From: Burkholderia cepacia
GTDB lineage: Bacteria; Pseudomonadota; Gammaproteobacteria; Burkholderiales; Burkholderiaceae
DNA length: 64,000 nucleotides
Direction: 5' to 3'
Assembly (NCBI RefSeq): GCF_029962485.1
Contig: NZ_CP073638.1
Coordinates: 2,542,001-2,606,000 of the forward strand
Each line of letters begins with the position of its first letter. The first letter of the stretch is position 1. The notes below the pieces were generated by a model, which made no database searches, was not told the origin of the DNA, and was given only the letters and a program-made list of their open reading frames with translations. Both the position numbers and the translations under genes were made by a program. Below, in pieces: positions 35,367-44,410 of the stretch.

Positions 35367-35978
35367 ATGCATACGCTTTATCTGATTGCAATCGTCGCGG
35401 AAGCGATGTCGGGGGCGCTGATGGGCATGCGCCGCGGGATGGACCGCTTCGGGCTCGCGCTCGTCGGCGCGGTGACGGCGCTCGGCGGCGGCACCGTGCG
35501 CGACGTGCTGCTCGGCCACTATCCGCTCGGCTGGATCGCGCATCCGGAATACCTGATGATCACGCTGGTCGCGGCGACTGTCGCGTCGTGGGCGGCACGG
35601 CATGTCGCACGAATGAAGACGCTGTTCGTCACCGTCGATGCGATCGGCCTTGCGGCGTTCACGATCATCGGCTGCGACGTCGGCGCGTCGACCGGCACCG
35701 CGCCGATCATCGTCGTGCTGGCCGGCGCGATCACGGGCGTCTGCGGCGGGATGCTGCGCGACCTGCTGTGCAACGAAATGCCGCTGATTCTGCGCGAGGA
35801 GCTTTACGCGAGCGTCGCGTTCGTCACGGGCGCGCTGTATGTCGGCATGCAGCATCTCGGCATTGATGCAGGGTTCGCGACGATCGTCGCGCTGGCAGCC
35901 GGGTTCTCGATGCGGATGCTCGCCGTGCGGTTCGGATGGAGGATGCGGACGTTCGGCGCGGCGGACCTGGAGCACTGA
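35367..35978 (+). CDS. TRIC-type channel / YicG (UPF0126) family protein
   Basis: 203 aa, seven short hydrophobic helices in two homologous halves. Each half has the family motif: GLALVGAVTALGGGTVRDVL in the first and VLAGAITGVCGGMLRDLLCN in the second. Prokaryotic TRIC proteins are trimeric cation channels of the inner membrane with these GGGxxRD kinks. It starts eight bases after the PBP gene stop and may share its transcript. Confidence 0.92.
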   Translation: MHTLYLIAIVAEAMSGALMGMRRGMDRFGLALVGAVTALGGGTVRDVLLGHYPLGWIAHPEYLMITLVAATVASWAARHVARMKTLFVTVDAIGLAAFTIIGCDVGASTGTAPIIVVLAGAITGVCGGMLRDLLCNEMPLILREELYASVAFVTGALYVGMQHLGIDAGFATIVALAAGFSMRMLAVRFGWRMRTFGAADLEH

Positions 35979-36014
35979 ATGCTCGCGGTCGCACCTGCCG
36001 TGCCGGCATTCAGT
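35974..36014. repeat. Inverted repeat covering both convergent stop codons
   Basis: ACTGAATGC at 35974-35982 and GCATTCAGT at 36006-36014 form a nine-base stem. The left arm contains the TGA of the TRIC gene and the right arm the stop of the convergent VOC gene. It may act as a bidirectional terminator; no T-run follows. Confidence 0.5.
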
Positions 36015-36393
36015 CGGGCTGCATCACCTGAAAGACGTTCCCTTCCGGATCGATGCCGTCGACCATCCGGTACGGGAAGCCGTCGAAGCGCTTGATGTCG
36101 CGCACGGTCACGCCGTCGCGCGCGAGCCGGTCGCGATGCGCGTCGATGTCAGCGTCGATCCGGAACACGAGTTTCACGTTGTTCGTCGCCGGGTTTGCAT
36201 TCGACGGCGCGGCCGCATGGCGGAACGTCGGGCCGGCCAGATGCAGCGCGAGTTCGATCGCGCCCGCGTCGAGCACCGCCCATTCACCGTCGATTTCCTC
36301 GATGACGGGCAGATCGAAATGGCGCTGATAGAACGCCTTCAACAGCGCGACGTCCTGGACGTACAGGATGATGCGGGTCATCGGAAGCGGCAT
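36010..36393 (-). CDS. VOC/glyoxalase-fold protein
   Basis: 127 aa, single VOC module pair: MTRIILYVQDVALLKAFYQR opens the first beta-alpha-beta unit and DGIDPEGNVFQVMQ closes the second. His52 (ELALHLAG) and the late Glu (PEGN) are candidate metal ligands. Such proteins include glyoxalases, bleomycin-resistance proteins and dioxygenases; function is not inferable. Start ATG 36393, or 36381. Confidence 0.88.
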   Translation of the reverse strand: MPLPMTRIILYVQDVALLKAFYQRHFDLPVIEEIDGEWAVLDAGAIELALHLAGPTFRHAAAPSNANPATNNVKLVFRIDADIDAHRDRLARDGVTVRDIKRFDGFPYRMVDGIDPEGNVFQVMQPD

Positions 36394-36498
36394 GGGGGTC
36401 TCCTCGAAGGGGATGCGCGAAGCGCGAATGAGGCTGCTTGAAGGTCGAGCGAGCTGATCAACGGCGTGGCAACGGCCGCTCGGCGTGTACCCGCGGCG

Positions 36499-37320
36499 TT
36501 ACGCCGGGACCATCACCGGCGGCGCGCCGTCGCCGGTTTCCACCATCTTCACCGCGAATCCATAGCACTGCGCGATATGCGCGGGCGTCATCACGTCGCG
36601 CGGTGCGCCGTGCGCGACGATCGTCCCGTCGGCGAGCATCGCGATCGTATCCGCGTGCCGTGCGGCGAGGTTCGGATCGTGGACGATCGCCAGCACGCCG
36701 AGCTGCCATTCGCGCGCGACCGCGCGCACGGTGTCGAGCAAACGATGCTGGTGCGCGAGATCCAGCGCGGCAGTCGGTTCGTCGAGCAGCAGGTAGCGCG
36801 GGCCGCTTTTCGTCGCCTCGTCGTCCGGCCACAGCTGCGCGAGCACGCGGGCGAACTGCACGCGTGCGAGTTCGCCACCCGACAGCGTGGTGACGTCGCG
36901 GCCGACGAGCGCATCGGCACCCGCGCGTTCGAGTGCGCGCCACGCGATGTCGCGATCGTGGTGTGACGTCGCGCCGCTGCGTCGCGCATGCGGATAGCGG
37001 CCGAGCAGCACGATTTCGTCGACGCTGAACGGGAAGGCCGGCTGCGCGGCCTGCGGCAGCACCGCGCGCAGGCACGCGAGCCGCGGTGCGTCGATGCGCG
37101 CGAGCGGTTCGCCGTTCAGCGTGATGTCGCCTGTCACGCGCACACCGGTCGGCGCGACGCTGCCGGTCAGTTCGCCGGCGAAGGTCTTCAGCAGCGTGCT
37201 CTTGCCCGCGCCGTTGCGGCCGAGCAATGCGGTCACGCGGCCGGGTTCGATCGACAGCGACAGGTCGCGCAGGATCGCGTTGTGCCGGCGGGCGACGTCG
37301 AGGTGGTGGGCAGTCAGCAT
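36499..37320 (-). CDS. hmuV: Heme ABC transporter ATP-binding protein
   Basis: 273 aa ATPase that powers heme import across the inner membrane with HmuU. Walker [15 protein letters not shown], signature [11 protein letters not shown], Walker [13 protein letters not shown], and the switch His in AIVHDPNLA. Last gene of the hmuRSTUV operon, 19 bp after hmuU. Confidence 0.95.
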   Translation of the reverse strand: MLTAHHLDVARRHNAILRDLSLSIEPGRVTALLGRNGAGKSTLLKTFAGELTGSVAPTGVRVTGDITLNGEPLARIDAPRLACLRAVLPQAAQPAFPFSVDEIVLLGRYPHARRSGATSHHDRDIAWRALERAGADALVGRDVTTLSGGELARVQFARVLAQLWPDDEATKSGPRYLLLDEPTAALDLAHQHRLLDTVRAVAREWQLGVLAIVHDPNLAARHADTIAMLADGTIVAHGAPRDVMTPAHIAQCYGFAVKMVETGDGAPPVMVPA

Positions 37321-37339
37321 GGTCGTCGTGAAGAAAGGA

Positions 37340-38428
37340 TTACCCGCCGAGCGCGCCGCGGCTCTTCCACAGCAGCGCGAGGAAGAACGGCGCGCCGAGC
37401 AGCGCGGTCAGCACGCCGAGCGGAATTTCGGCCGGAGCGGCGACCGTGCGCGCGGCGAGATCGGCGGCGAGCGTCAGCAACGCGCCGAGCAGTGCGGCGC
37501 CGGGCAGCACGATGCGCTGGTCGGGGCCGCATGCGAGCCGTACGCAATGCGGCGCGACGAGCCCGATGAAGCCGATGATGCCCGCGCATGACACCAGCGC
37601 GCCGACCGCAAGCGCGACCGCGACGAGCACGCGCCGCTTCAGCCGCTGCACGGGCACGCCAAGATGCAGCGCTTCGGTTTCGCCGAGCTGCAGGGCGTTC
37701 AGCGCGTCGCGTTCGCGCGCGAGCAGCACGCAGCCGATCGCGACGCACGGCATGACGGCCGCCAGCGCGGACCATTGCGCACCGCCGAGGCTGCCGAGGC
37801 TCCAGAAGGTTAGCGAGCGCAGCTGGGCGTCGTCGGCGACGAACGTGAGCAGCCCGATCGCCGCGCCGACCAGCGCATTGATCGCGATGCCGGAGAGCAG
37901 CAGCAGCGGCAGCGCCAGCCGGCCGCGCGACGCGGCGAGCCGGTAGACGAGCGCGGCGACTGCGAGTGCGCCCGCGAACGCGGCGACGGGCAGCGCGGCC
38001 GCGCTCACGTGCGTGGCAAAGAGCGCGGGGCCGAGCACGATCATCGTCGTCGCGCCGAGTGCGGCGCCGCTCGACACGCCGATGAGGCCTGGATCGGCGA
38101 GCGGATTGCGGAACAGCGCCTGCATCGCGGCGCCGGTCGCGCCGAAGCCGCCGCCGACCAGCAGCGCGAGCGCGACGCGCGGCGCGCGGATGTCGAACAG
38201 CACCGCGCGCGCCTGCTGCGCGGCGGCATCGCCGGTCAGCGCGGCCCAGGCTTGCGCAAGTGGAATGCGATACGCGCCGACACACAGCGCGACGACGGAC
38301 ATCGCGCACACGAGCACGGCGAGCGCGGCCAGTGCGAACGGCGCAAGGCGGCGCGACGTGCCGACGCGCGCGGCGCCGGAGCGCGAGGCGGGCGACGGCG
38401 CGGAGAAGGGCGAAGCGTGAGCGGGCAT
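37340..38428 (-). CDS. hmuU: Heme ABC transporter permease
   Basis: 362 aa FecCD-family permease with about ten transmembrane helices. Family segments include [24 protein letters not shown] text (here [20 protein letters not shown]), [18 protein letters not shown], and the late [20 protein letters not shown]. The substrate is given by the operon partners HmuT, HmuV and the heme-degrading factor HmuS. The start lies 15 bp after hmuT ends. Confidence 0.95.
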   Translation of the reverse strand: MPAHASPFSAPSPASRSGAARVGTSRRLAPFALAALAVLVCAMSVVALCVGAYRIPLAQAWAALTGDAAAQQARAVLFDIRAPRVALALLVGGGFGATGAAMQALFRNPLADPGLIGVSSGAALGATTMIVLGPALFATHVSAAALPVAAFAGALAVAALVYRLAASRGRLALPLLLLSGIAINALVGAAIGLLTFVADDAQLRSLTFWSLGSLGGAQWSALAAVMPCVAIGCVLLARERDALNALQLGETEALHLGVPVQRLKRRVLVAVALAVGALVSCAGIIGFIGLVAPHCVRLACGPDQRIVLPGAALLGALLTLAADLAARTVAAPAEIPLGVLTALLGAPFFLALLWKSRGALGG

Positions 38429-38443
38429 CGGGGTGATCCGGAA

Positions 38444-39361
38444 TCAGGCGAGCGCATCCGACAGGCGTCGGTGCAGGGTCGTGACGGCGAGCGGCAGGCG
38501 CGGGCCGAAGCCGAGCAGGAACAGCGCATCGAGCGACACGACGCGCTGTGCGCGACCGGCCGGCGTCGCGCTGAAGCCGGGCGTCGCGAGCAGCGCGGCG
38601 CGACCGCCGACGGCGGCAAGCCCTTCATCCGAGATCAGCACGATGTCGGGCGCGGCGGCCGCAAGCGCCTCGGTCGTCAGCGGCTTGTAGTGATCGAAGC
38701 CCTGCATCGCGTTGCGTGCGCCCGCGTAGCGGATCATCGCGTCGGCAGCCGTGCGCTGGCCGGCGACGAGCGCCTGGTTGCCGGTATGGTTCAGCACGAA
38801 CAGCACGCGCGGCGGCTGCGCGCCGCCGGGCACGCGCGCGGCGACCGCATCACGCGCGCCCTGCCAGTCGCGATCGAAGCGTTGCAGCAACGCGGTACCG
38901 GCATCGCGTACGTCGAGCGCCTGCGCGATGCCGGTGATCTTCGCGCGCACCGATTCGACGTCGTGGCGTTCGTCGAACGTCGTGACCGTGACGCCTGCGC
39001 TTTTCACCTGCGCGATCGCGGTGGGCGGGCCGGCTTCCGCCGACGCGAGCACGAGATCGGGCCGCAGCGACAGCAGCCCTTCGGCCGACAGCGCACGCTG
39101 GTAGCCGACTTTCGGCAAACGCTTCGCGGCGTCGGGATACGTGCAGGTCGTGTCGGCGCCGACGAGCCGGTAGCGCGGCGTCTCGGCGCCGCCGAGCGCG
39201 AACGCGGTTTCCGCGAGCGCGCCGCCGATCACGACCACGCGCTTCGGCGCAGCCTGCGCAACCTGGGCGAGCACGCTGGCGGGCAGCGCGCCAGCCAGCG
39301 CACCGGCCGCCGCGCCTGCGAGGACTGCGCGGCGGCGCGGATCGAACGATCGCGCGCTCAC
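38444..39361 (-). CDS. hmuT: Periplasmic heme-binding protein
   Basis: 305 aa, class III substrate-binding protein that carries heme from HmuR to HmuUV. It starts with GTG 39361, overlapping the hmuS stop by four bases. The leader has a triple Arg (DPRRRAVLAGAAAGALAG), a likely Tat signal. Family segments are KRVVVIGGALAETAFALGG, LPKVGYQRALSAEGLLSLRP (whose Tyr is the likely heme ligand) and LLGFGPRLPLAV at the end. Confidence 0.94.
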   Translation of the reverse strand: MSARSFDPRRRAVLAGAAAGALAGALPASVLAQVAQAAPKRVVVIGGALAETAFALGGAETPRYRLVGADTTCTYPDAAKRLPKVGYQRALSAEGLLSLRPDLVLASAEAGPPTAIAQVKSAGVTVTTFDERHDVESVRAKITGIAQALDVRDAGTALLQRFDRDWQGARDAVAARVPGGAQPPRVLFVLNHTGNQALVAGQRTAADAMIRYAGARNAMQGFDHYKPLTTEALAAAAPDIVLISDEGLAAVGGRAALLATPGFSATPAGRAQRVVSLDALFLLGFGPRLPLAVTTLHRRLSDALA

Positions 39362-40449
39362 CGTGCGTCCCCGTGTGCGGCTGCCGGCAGCGTTGCGACG
39401 AGCGCACGCCAGTCGTCACGTTCGACCTTGCCGGGCTTGCGTTCGCCGAACAGCAGCGCGACGTGGTCGCCCTGCCGGTCGAACAGTTCGAGCGACGTGA
39501 CGATGCCGTCGCTCGTCGGTTTCTTCACGACCCAGGCGGCGGCGATCAGGTCTTCGCGCACGTGCAGGTTGAAGTTCGGGTCGAGCACGTTGATCCACGC
39601 GCCGACTTCACGCACGTTCGCGACGGGGCCCGTATGAATCTGGATCATCCCCGCATTGCCGACGAACACCATGATCGGCTGGCCGCTTTGCGCTGCCTGC
39701 TGGAGCACGTGGCGCAGTGCGTGCGCGGTCTCGACCGGATACGCGTATTGCGGATCGGCGAGGCGCAGCGCCTGCATGCGGCTCACGCCGAAGCGCTGCG
39801 TGATGCCGAAGAACTGGTGCGTGTCGGTCATCGCGTCCCACGCGGCGCGAAAGCCCGCGACGTCGATCTCGGTGTCGGCGCGCTCGGGTGTCTTCGGGGC
39901 GGCGGGCGCGACGTCGAGGCCCGGTTCCTGCGACGGCGCACGCCAGCGTTCGACGAACGCATCGTACGCGGCTTGGTCGCTGTGCGCGCGCAGGTAGACC
40001 TTGTGGATCGCATGGCCCTGCGCGTCGAAGAACTGTAGGCTCTTGAGCGGGCCGTGCGCGGTCTCGTCGCGCACCGCGAACGCCGATACCCAGTGACGAT
40101 AGAAGATGCGCAGGTCGATGTCGCCGAGCGCGAGGCCGACGGGGCCGTCATGGCTCATCTGCGCATATTCGCCGTCCTTCTCGTGGACGGCCGTGTCGTT
40201 GCGCGTGAGCGCCATCACACGGCCGAGGCGCGGCATTTCCTCGAACATCGCCGGAAAGCGCGCGTCGAGCCGCACGACATGCTCGCCGACGAACGCGGCG
40301 AGCGCCTCGCCTTCGCTGACGCCGAGCGCCTGCGCGACGTCGCGGTTGCGCAGCTGACGCTCGGTCTTGAGCTTGATGAACGCGTCGCGCAGCGCGGCGG
40401 CTGCACGGGCCGGGCTGGCCGATTGACCGGGAAGGGCGGATTGCATCAT
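39358..40449 (-). CDS. hmuS: Hemin-degrading factor
   Basis: 363 aa from ATG 40449 (AAGGAG before). A cytosolic ChuS/HemS-type protein with two tandem repeats, about 30-185 and 205-350, that binds imported heme and can open the ring or pass heme on. Seen: LRDAFIKLKTERQLRNRDVAQ at the N-terminus, paired DLRIFYRHW and NFNLHVREDLIAAAWVV strands of the two repeats, and FGERKPGKVERDDWR near the end. It follows hmuR by 49 bp. Confidence 0.95.
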   Translation of the reverse strand: MMQSALPGQSASPARAAAALRDAFIKLKTERQLRNRDVAQALGVSEGEALAAFVGEHVVRLDARFPAMFEEMPRLGRVMALTRNDTAVHEKDGEYAQMSHDGPVGLALGDIDLRIFYRHWVSAFAVRDETAHGPLKSLQFFDAQGHAIHKVYLRAHSDQAAYDAFVERWRAPSQEPGLDVAPAAPKTPERADTEIDVAGFRAAWDAMTDTHQFFGITQRFGVSRMQALRLADPQYAYPVETAHALRHVLQQAAQSGQPIMVFVGNAGMIQIHTGPVANVREVGAWINVLDPNFNLHVREDLIAAAWVVKKPTSDGIVTSLELFDRQGDHVALLFGERKPGKVERDDWRALVATLPAAAHGDAR

Positions 40450-40498
40450 GTCGGACTCCTTCAAGTAACGGTTGGGGTGGTTGCGCGGGTGGCGCGCA

Positions 40499-42766
40499 TC
40501 AGAAATCCACTTTCATGCTGACGGCGACCGTGCGGCCGGGCGACGAATACGCATCGAGCACCTGCGAATCGGCCGCGATGCCGCGCACGTCCGACCAGTT
40601 CCAGTACTTGCGGTCGAACAGGTTGCGGATGCCGATCGTCGCGCTCACATGCTTGTTGAAGCGGTAGCCGCCGCGCAGGTCGACGACGAACGACGACGGC
40701 GGCGTGAAGCACGTCTTGTTCGAACAGTCGGACTTGTCGATGTCCTTGTCGCGTTTCGCGGCCTGGAACAACAGGTCGGTTTGCACGAACCAGCGTTCGC
40801 CCGGTTCATAGCGCACGCCGAACACGGCGGAGAACGGGTTGACCGTATTGAGCGGCTGGCTGGCCGCGCCGTCGTTCTGCGTCGAGCCCTTCGTGAACGC
40901 CATCGCCGTCTTCAGCGTGATGCCGTTCGGCATCACCCATTCGGCGCGGCCTTCGAGGCCGTGGATGCGCGCGTCGGCGAAGTTCACGTACTGGAACACG
41001 AACGGATCGGCCGGCCGGCCGCTGCCCGCGATCGTCGTGCGCGAGATGAAGTTGCGGTAGCGGCCCGTGAACGCGGCCGCGCTGTAGCGCACGACGCCGT
41101 AGCCGGTGCCGGCCTTGCCGCGCAGGCCGGCTTCGAACGTGTCGCTCGTCTCTGGCTTCAGGTTCGGATTGCCGATCGACGTGTAGCCGTACACCGGGTT
41201 CGAGAAGCTGCTGTTCACCTGGTCGGGCGTCGGCGCGCGGAAGCCGTGCGCGTACTGCACGTACGGAATGACCGCGGGCGTGATCTCGTAGAGCACCGCG
41301 ACGCGCGGCGACAGTTCGTTCGCGCTCGTCGACACGGCCTTGCCGGTGAACAGCGGATCGTTTTCGGTCGGGCTCAGCCGGTACGTGTCGAAGCGCAGGC
41401 CCGGCGTGACAAGCAGGCGACCGTAGCCGATCTGGTCCTGCACGAACGCGCCGAACAGCGTGTAGTCGGTGTCGGGGAACGCCTTGTTCGGGAATGCTTC
41501 GCCGACGCCCGGCACCGTGCCGTCGCGCATGTTCGTCACGCGCGACACGCTGCCGTCGACGCCATAGAGCAGCTTGTGCGCAAACGGGCCGGTCGCGAAG
41601 CCGCTCTCGGCGAACGCGGAACCGCCGAACGTGCGCTCCTTGTACTGGTTGTCGCGCGAGCGAGAAGGCTGCTTGCCGCGCGTCTCGAACGCGTACTGGT
41701 CCTGCTTCGCGTCCTGGTAGTAGAACTGCACGTGCGCGGTCTGGAACCAGCGGAACGCGTCGTCGCGGAAGTCGTAGTCGACGCTGAAGCGGTTGCGCTC
41801 GAGCCGGTCGTAGGTCGTGAGGCCGAGCGTGGTCGGCGGGCTGATTGCCGACAGCACATCGGTGCTCACGCGCCGCTGCACTGTTTCGGCAGTGAACTTG
41901 ATCGTGTCGCGCGTGGTCGGCGTCAGCACGAGCTTGCCGAGCAGCGATTCCGAATAGACGTCCTGCGGGTTCGACGTCGTGCGCAGCGTGCTCGCCGAAT
42001 TGTTGCTGCCGCGCGTGTCGACCTCGTGGCCGCGCCGGCCGTCGGCGATGATCATCCCCTGGATGCGATCGTTGCCGCCCGCGGCCGACACGGTCGCGCC
42101 GATGCTGCGGTCGGCCGAGTCGTAGCTCGGCCGGAACGAGAAGTAGTAAGGCTTGTTGTAGATCGACAGCAGGTCGCGCGGATCCTTCGTGATGAAGTTC
42201 ACCGCGCCGGTCAGGCCGTCGCTGCCGTACAGCGCCGACGCCGGGCCGCGCAGGATCTCGATGCGCTTGAGCGTGTCGAGATCGGCGTAGTCGCCGCGCC
42301 CCGCTTCGAGCGGGCCGAACGAGAACGCGTTCGGCAGGCGGATGCCGTCTTCCATCAGCAGCACGCGATTGCCTTCGAGGCCGCGAATGTTGATGCTCGA
42401 ATCGCCGTCGCGGCCGCCGCCGAGCGCGGCGCTGCCGGGCCGGTACGCGGTGCGGCGCACCGTGATGCCCGGCTCGTAGCGCAATGCGTCCTTGATGTTG
42501 GTGGCCTGCTGTTCCTCGAGATCCTCGTCGGTGATCACCGACACGGACGCCGCCGTGCGGCTCGCAGCGGTGGCGGTACGGGTGGCCGTGACGGTGACGG
42601 GGTCGAGCAGCGCCGCGTCGCCGCGCGTGGACGCGGCGACGAGGACGGTGGAAGGCGGGGTGGCGCCTTGCGGCGACGAATCGGCGTGAGCCGTGGCGGC
42701 GGACAGGCCGAACGCGCCGAACAGCGCGGCACAGATCGGCCGCCGCGCCAGCGTATAGCAATGCAC
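40499..42766 (-). CDS. hmuR: TonB-dependent heme/hemoglobin outer-membrane receptor
   Basis: 755 aa, starting at GTG 42766: GGGAGA lies 10 bases before it and a signal peptide (ARRPICAALFGAFGLSAATA) follows at once; the frame stays open to 42874. Mature N-terminus has a TonB-box-like DPVTVTATRT, then the plug domain (SVSVITDEDLEEQQATNIKD, INIRGLEGNRVLLMEDG). The 22-strand barrel contains the FRAP (HGFRAPTPDQVN) and NPNL (IGNPNLKPETSD) motifs diagnostic of heme receptors, and the terminal aromatic strand VSMKVDF. A Fur box lies upstream, so iron limitation should induce the operon. Confidence 0.95.
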   Translation of the reverse strand: MHCYTLARRPICAALFGAFGLSAATAHADSSPQGATPPSTVLVAASTRGDAALLDPVTVTATRTATAASRTAASVSVITDEDLEEQQATNIKDALRYEPGITVRRTAYRPGSAALGGGRDGDSSINIRGLEGNRVLLMEDGIRLPNAFSFGPLEAGRGDYADLDTLKRIEILRGPASALYGSDGLTGAVNFITKDPRDLLSIYNKPYYFSFRPSYDSADRSIGATVSAAGGNDRIQGMIIADGRRGHEVDTRGSNNSASTLRTTSNPQDVYSESLLGKLVLTPTTRDTIKFTAETVQRRVSTDVLSAISPPTTLGLTTYDRLERNRFSVDYDFRDDAFRWFQTAHVQFYYQDAKQDQYAFETRGKQPSRSRDNQYKERTFGGSAFAESGFATGPFAHKLLYGVDGSVSRVTNMRDGTVPGVGEAFPNKAFPDTDYTLFGAFVQDQIGYGRLLVTPGLRFDTYRLSPTENDPLFTGKAVSTSANELSPRVAVLYEITPAVIPYVQYAHGFRAPTPDQVNSSFSNPVYGYTSIGNPNLKPETSDTFEAGLRGKAGTGYGVVRYSAAAFTGRYRNFISRTTIAGSGRPADPFVFQYVNFADARIHGLEGRAEWVMPNGITLKTAMAFTKGSTQNDGAASQPLNTVNPFSAVFGVRYEPGERWFVQTDLLFQAAKRDKDIDKSDCSNKTCFTPPSSFVVDLRGGYRFNKHVSATIGIRNLFDRKYWNWSDVRGIAADSQVLDAYSSPGRTVAVSMKVDF

Positions 42767-42894
42767 AGGTGGTCTCCCATTGACGATAACAAGCCCGAAG
42801 GCTGGCTGGGTGACGCGTTCACCTGGCTGGCCCGTTTGCGCGCGACAGGCGGCAAACGGCGAATTGAAAGGCAACTGACAACTTTACCAGTGTA

Positions 42895-42913
42895 AATGAG
42901 AATTATTATCAAT
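42895..42913 (-). promoter_or_regulatory. Fur box of the hmuRSTUV operon
   Basis: Read on the minus strand, ATTGATAATAATTCTCATT fits the Fur consensus GATAATGATAATCATTATC well. It overlaps a possible sigma-70 promoter (TTGTAT and TACACT, 17-bp spacing) about 130 bp before the hmuR GTG. Iron-loaded Fur would repress here. Confidence 0.85.
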
Positions 42914-43005
42914 ACAAGAACGAAACGCGGCCCGCGTGAGTGAGCGCTCGCCTGCGCGGCTCGTGCCAGCCGCGGCGGGAATTGCAGGAGAAATATGCGG
43001 GCCAG

Positions 43006-43233
43006 TCAGGCCAGCGCTTCGATGCGGATCAGCAGGTTGCGCGCATGCGAGATGAACGCGTCGTGCGTCGCGCGATCGCTGTGGACATCGAGGCCCGCCT
43101 GTTCGGCGAAGACGATCTGCTCGGTGTAGAGGTCGACGAGCGCACGGCGTGCGTCAGGGGGAAGCGCGCGGATCATCGAGACGATCAGCAGCTCCTGCGC
43201 GCGAAGCATGCCGGACAGCGATTGAGCGTTCAT
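43006..43233 (-). CDS. Small hypothetical protein
   Basis: 75 aa from ATG 43233 with a very good GAGGAGG site; the frame is open further upstream without a ribosome site. It is wholly helical in character, with two amphipathic segments (MLRAQELLIVSMIRALPPDA and the region around EQAGLDVHSD), and has no cysteine or known motif. It is not HemP/HmuP, the small heme-uptake regulator sometimes found beside hmu genes: that family's terminal strand pattern is absent. Function unknown. Confidence 0.65.
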   Translation of the reverse strand: MNAQSLSGMLRAQELLIVSMIRALPPDARRALVDLYTEQIVFAEQAGLDVHSDRATHDAFISHARNLLIRIEALA

Positions 43234-43424
43234 GCTGGCCTCCTCGGACGATGCGGCGGCGAGCCGCTCTTTCCATACTAGGCGGTCGGCGGTCGCAGCG
43301 CAGGTGCGGGACGGGAGATGACGCGCGGGAATACGATTCGACGAGGCGCCCGCACACACGCGCCGAAACGCGCCGCGTGCGTACGGCAACCGCGAATCGA
43401 AGCGCGCAGCCGCGGAGAACGGAA

Positions 43425-43817
43425 TCAGCTGGCGGTACTGGCGCTCTTGGCGGCCTGCGCATCGCGCACGACCTGCGCGACGCGTTCGACGAACTCGGCG
43501 TCGGTGCTCGACAGCGCTTCACGCTTGCCGTCGGGCATCTCGACCATCAGTCGGTACGTGATGTCTTGCGTGGCCCAGGCGAGGTAGCCGACGACGGCGA
43601 GCATCACGCCGACGACGAGCGCGGCGCTCGATGCGCCGATGCCGCCTGCGACGGCGATGGCCGCGCCGATCAGCGAGATCAGCGACGGTACGAGGCGGTT
43701 CTTCGGAATCTTGACGACATCGACGTGGCGGATGTCACGCAGTGCGAATACCTGCCCGGCGGCCGATAGGCCGTTGCGCGTGACCATGACGCCACGTTCG
43801 TTGAATGCGTTTTCCAT
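43425..43817 (-). CDS. DUF6232-like membrane protein
   Basis: 130 aa from ATG 43817. N-terminal beta region GVMVTRNGLSAAGQVFALRDIRHVDV matches the DUF6232 pattern (short PH-like strands ending in IxxVxV). Two central hydrophobic helices follow at about 55-95 (SLISLIGAAIAVAGGIGASS and VVGVMLAVVGYLAW), then a C-terminal domain ending in a helix (VERVAQVVRDAQAAK). Role unknown; inner-membrane location is likely. Confidence 0.75.
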   Translation of the reverse strand: MENAFNERGVMVTRNGLSAAGQVFALRDIRHVDVVKIPKNRLVPSLISLIGAAIAVAGGIGASSAALVVGVMLAVVGYLAWATQDITYRLMVEMPDGKREALSSTDAEFVERVAQVVRDAQAAKSASTAS

Positions 43818-43941
43818 CGTGTGTTGCGTGGACGAAAACGCGCAGCGTAGCAGGTTTCGTTGCCGCGTCAAACGAGACCGACTGCCGCACGACGCGTGCG
43901 GCATGGCCGAAAGACGGGAAGCGGGTGGCGTGGGAACGCGT

Positions 43942-44205
43942 TCAGAACTGCAGCCGGCCGTCGCCGTAAAGCCGGCCCGGCATGTGCGAGGCGACGACCT
44001 CGGCGATCTCTTCGTCGGTCGATTCGGCCGGCACGATCTGGCGCCGCGCGGGCGCGTCGAGATGCATCGTCCATTCGACGAGACGATACGGGCGGCCCCA
44101 TGGGCGCTGCATTTCGACCGATACGCGGCAGCTCTGTACCGGCATCGAGTGTTGGCACGTCAGAATCGCGTGCAGATGGCTGAAAACGGTATCTTCGATC
44201 ATCAT
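43942..44205 (-). CDS. Small hypothetical protein
   Basis: 87 aa, ATG 44205. Contains two cysteines (ILTCQHSMPVQSCRVSVEMQ) and a basic/aromatic middle (RPWGRPYRLVEWTMHLDA), ending in STDEEIAEVVASHMPGRLYG. No signal peptide and no family that I recognise. Codon use looks genuine. Downstream of the porin and the small-RNA candidate on the same strand. Confidence 0.6.
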   Translation of the reverse strand: MMIEDTVFSHLHAILTCQHSMPVQSCRVSVEMQRPWGRPYRLVEWTMHLDAPARRQIVPAESTDEEIAEVVASHMPGRLYGDGRLQF

Positions 44206-44257
44206 GGCCTCCGATCCTGTCTTGTGGGCAATCGATGGTGGCGCCGTCGGCGTGTCT

Positions 44258-44330
44258 AAAAAAAAAGCCGCCGATGCTCAGGCGGCCAACAGGGGGGGTG
44301 AGAGCATCCTCTCAGCCCAGAATTAAGCGA
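44258..44330 (-). ncRNA. Candidate small RNA ending in a strong terminator
   Basis: On the minus strand there is a first hairpin, GGG-C-TGAGAG-GATG-CTCTCA-CCC (44318-44296), then a C-rich linker, then a terminator stem GCCGCC-N8-GGCGGC (44286-44267) followed by nine T (44266-44258). Nothing is translated here. It lies just behind the porin's own terminator (44375-44345), so it is either an independent Hfq-type small RNA or one processed from porin read-through. I see no clear -35/-10 pair. Confidence 0.5.
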
Positions 44331-44344
44331 AACTTAAAAGCACA

Positions 44345-44375
44345 TAAAAAAGCGCCCCGCGTGGAGCGGGGCGCT
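44345..44375 (-). terminator. Terminator of the porin gene
   Basis: Minus strand: AGCGCCCCGC, five-base loop, GCGGGGCGCT then TTTTTT; a perfect 10-bp stem 36 bp after the porin stop. Confidence 0.95.
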
Positions 44376-44410
44376 TCTTGCCGTCGTGATCCGCGAGTTA
44401 AGCGGATGCT

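Noticed and set aside
32929..35391. An 820-codon open frame on the minus strand opposite the PBP1A gene
   Set aside because: Arg/His-rich composition, no signal or domain, and it exactly shadows a well-supported gene; long antisense frames are common in GC-rich DNA.
40472..42895. An 807-codon plus-strand open frame opposite hmuR
   Set aside because: Same reason: Arg/Val-rich shadow of the receptor gene with no recognisable domain.
43006..43233. Small gene near hmuR as HemP/HmuP
   Set aside because: The protein is all-helical and lacks the short beta-strand pattern ending of HemP; it is separated by the divergent-side Fur region.
43868..44158. A 96-codon minus-strand frame overlapping the 87-aa gene at 43942-44205
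   Set aside because: Very Arg/Ala-rich text in a shifted frame; the 87-aa frame has more natural composition and a better start.
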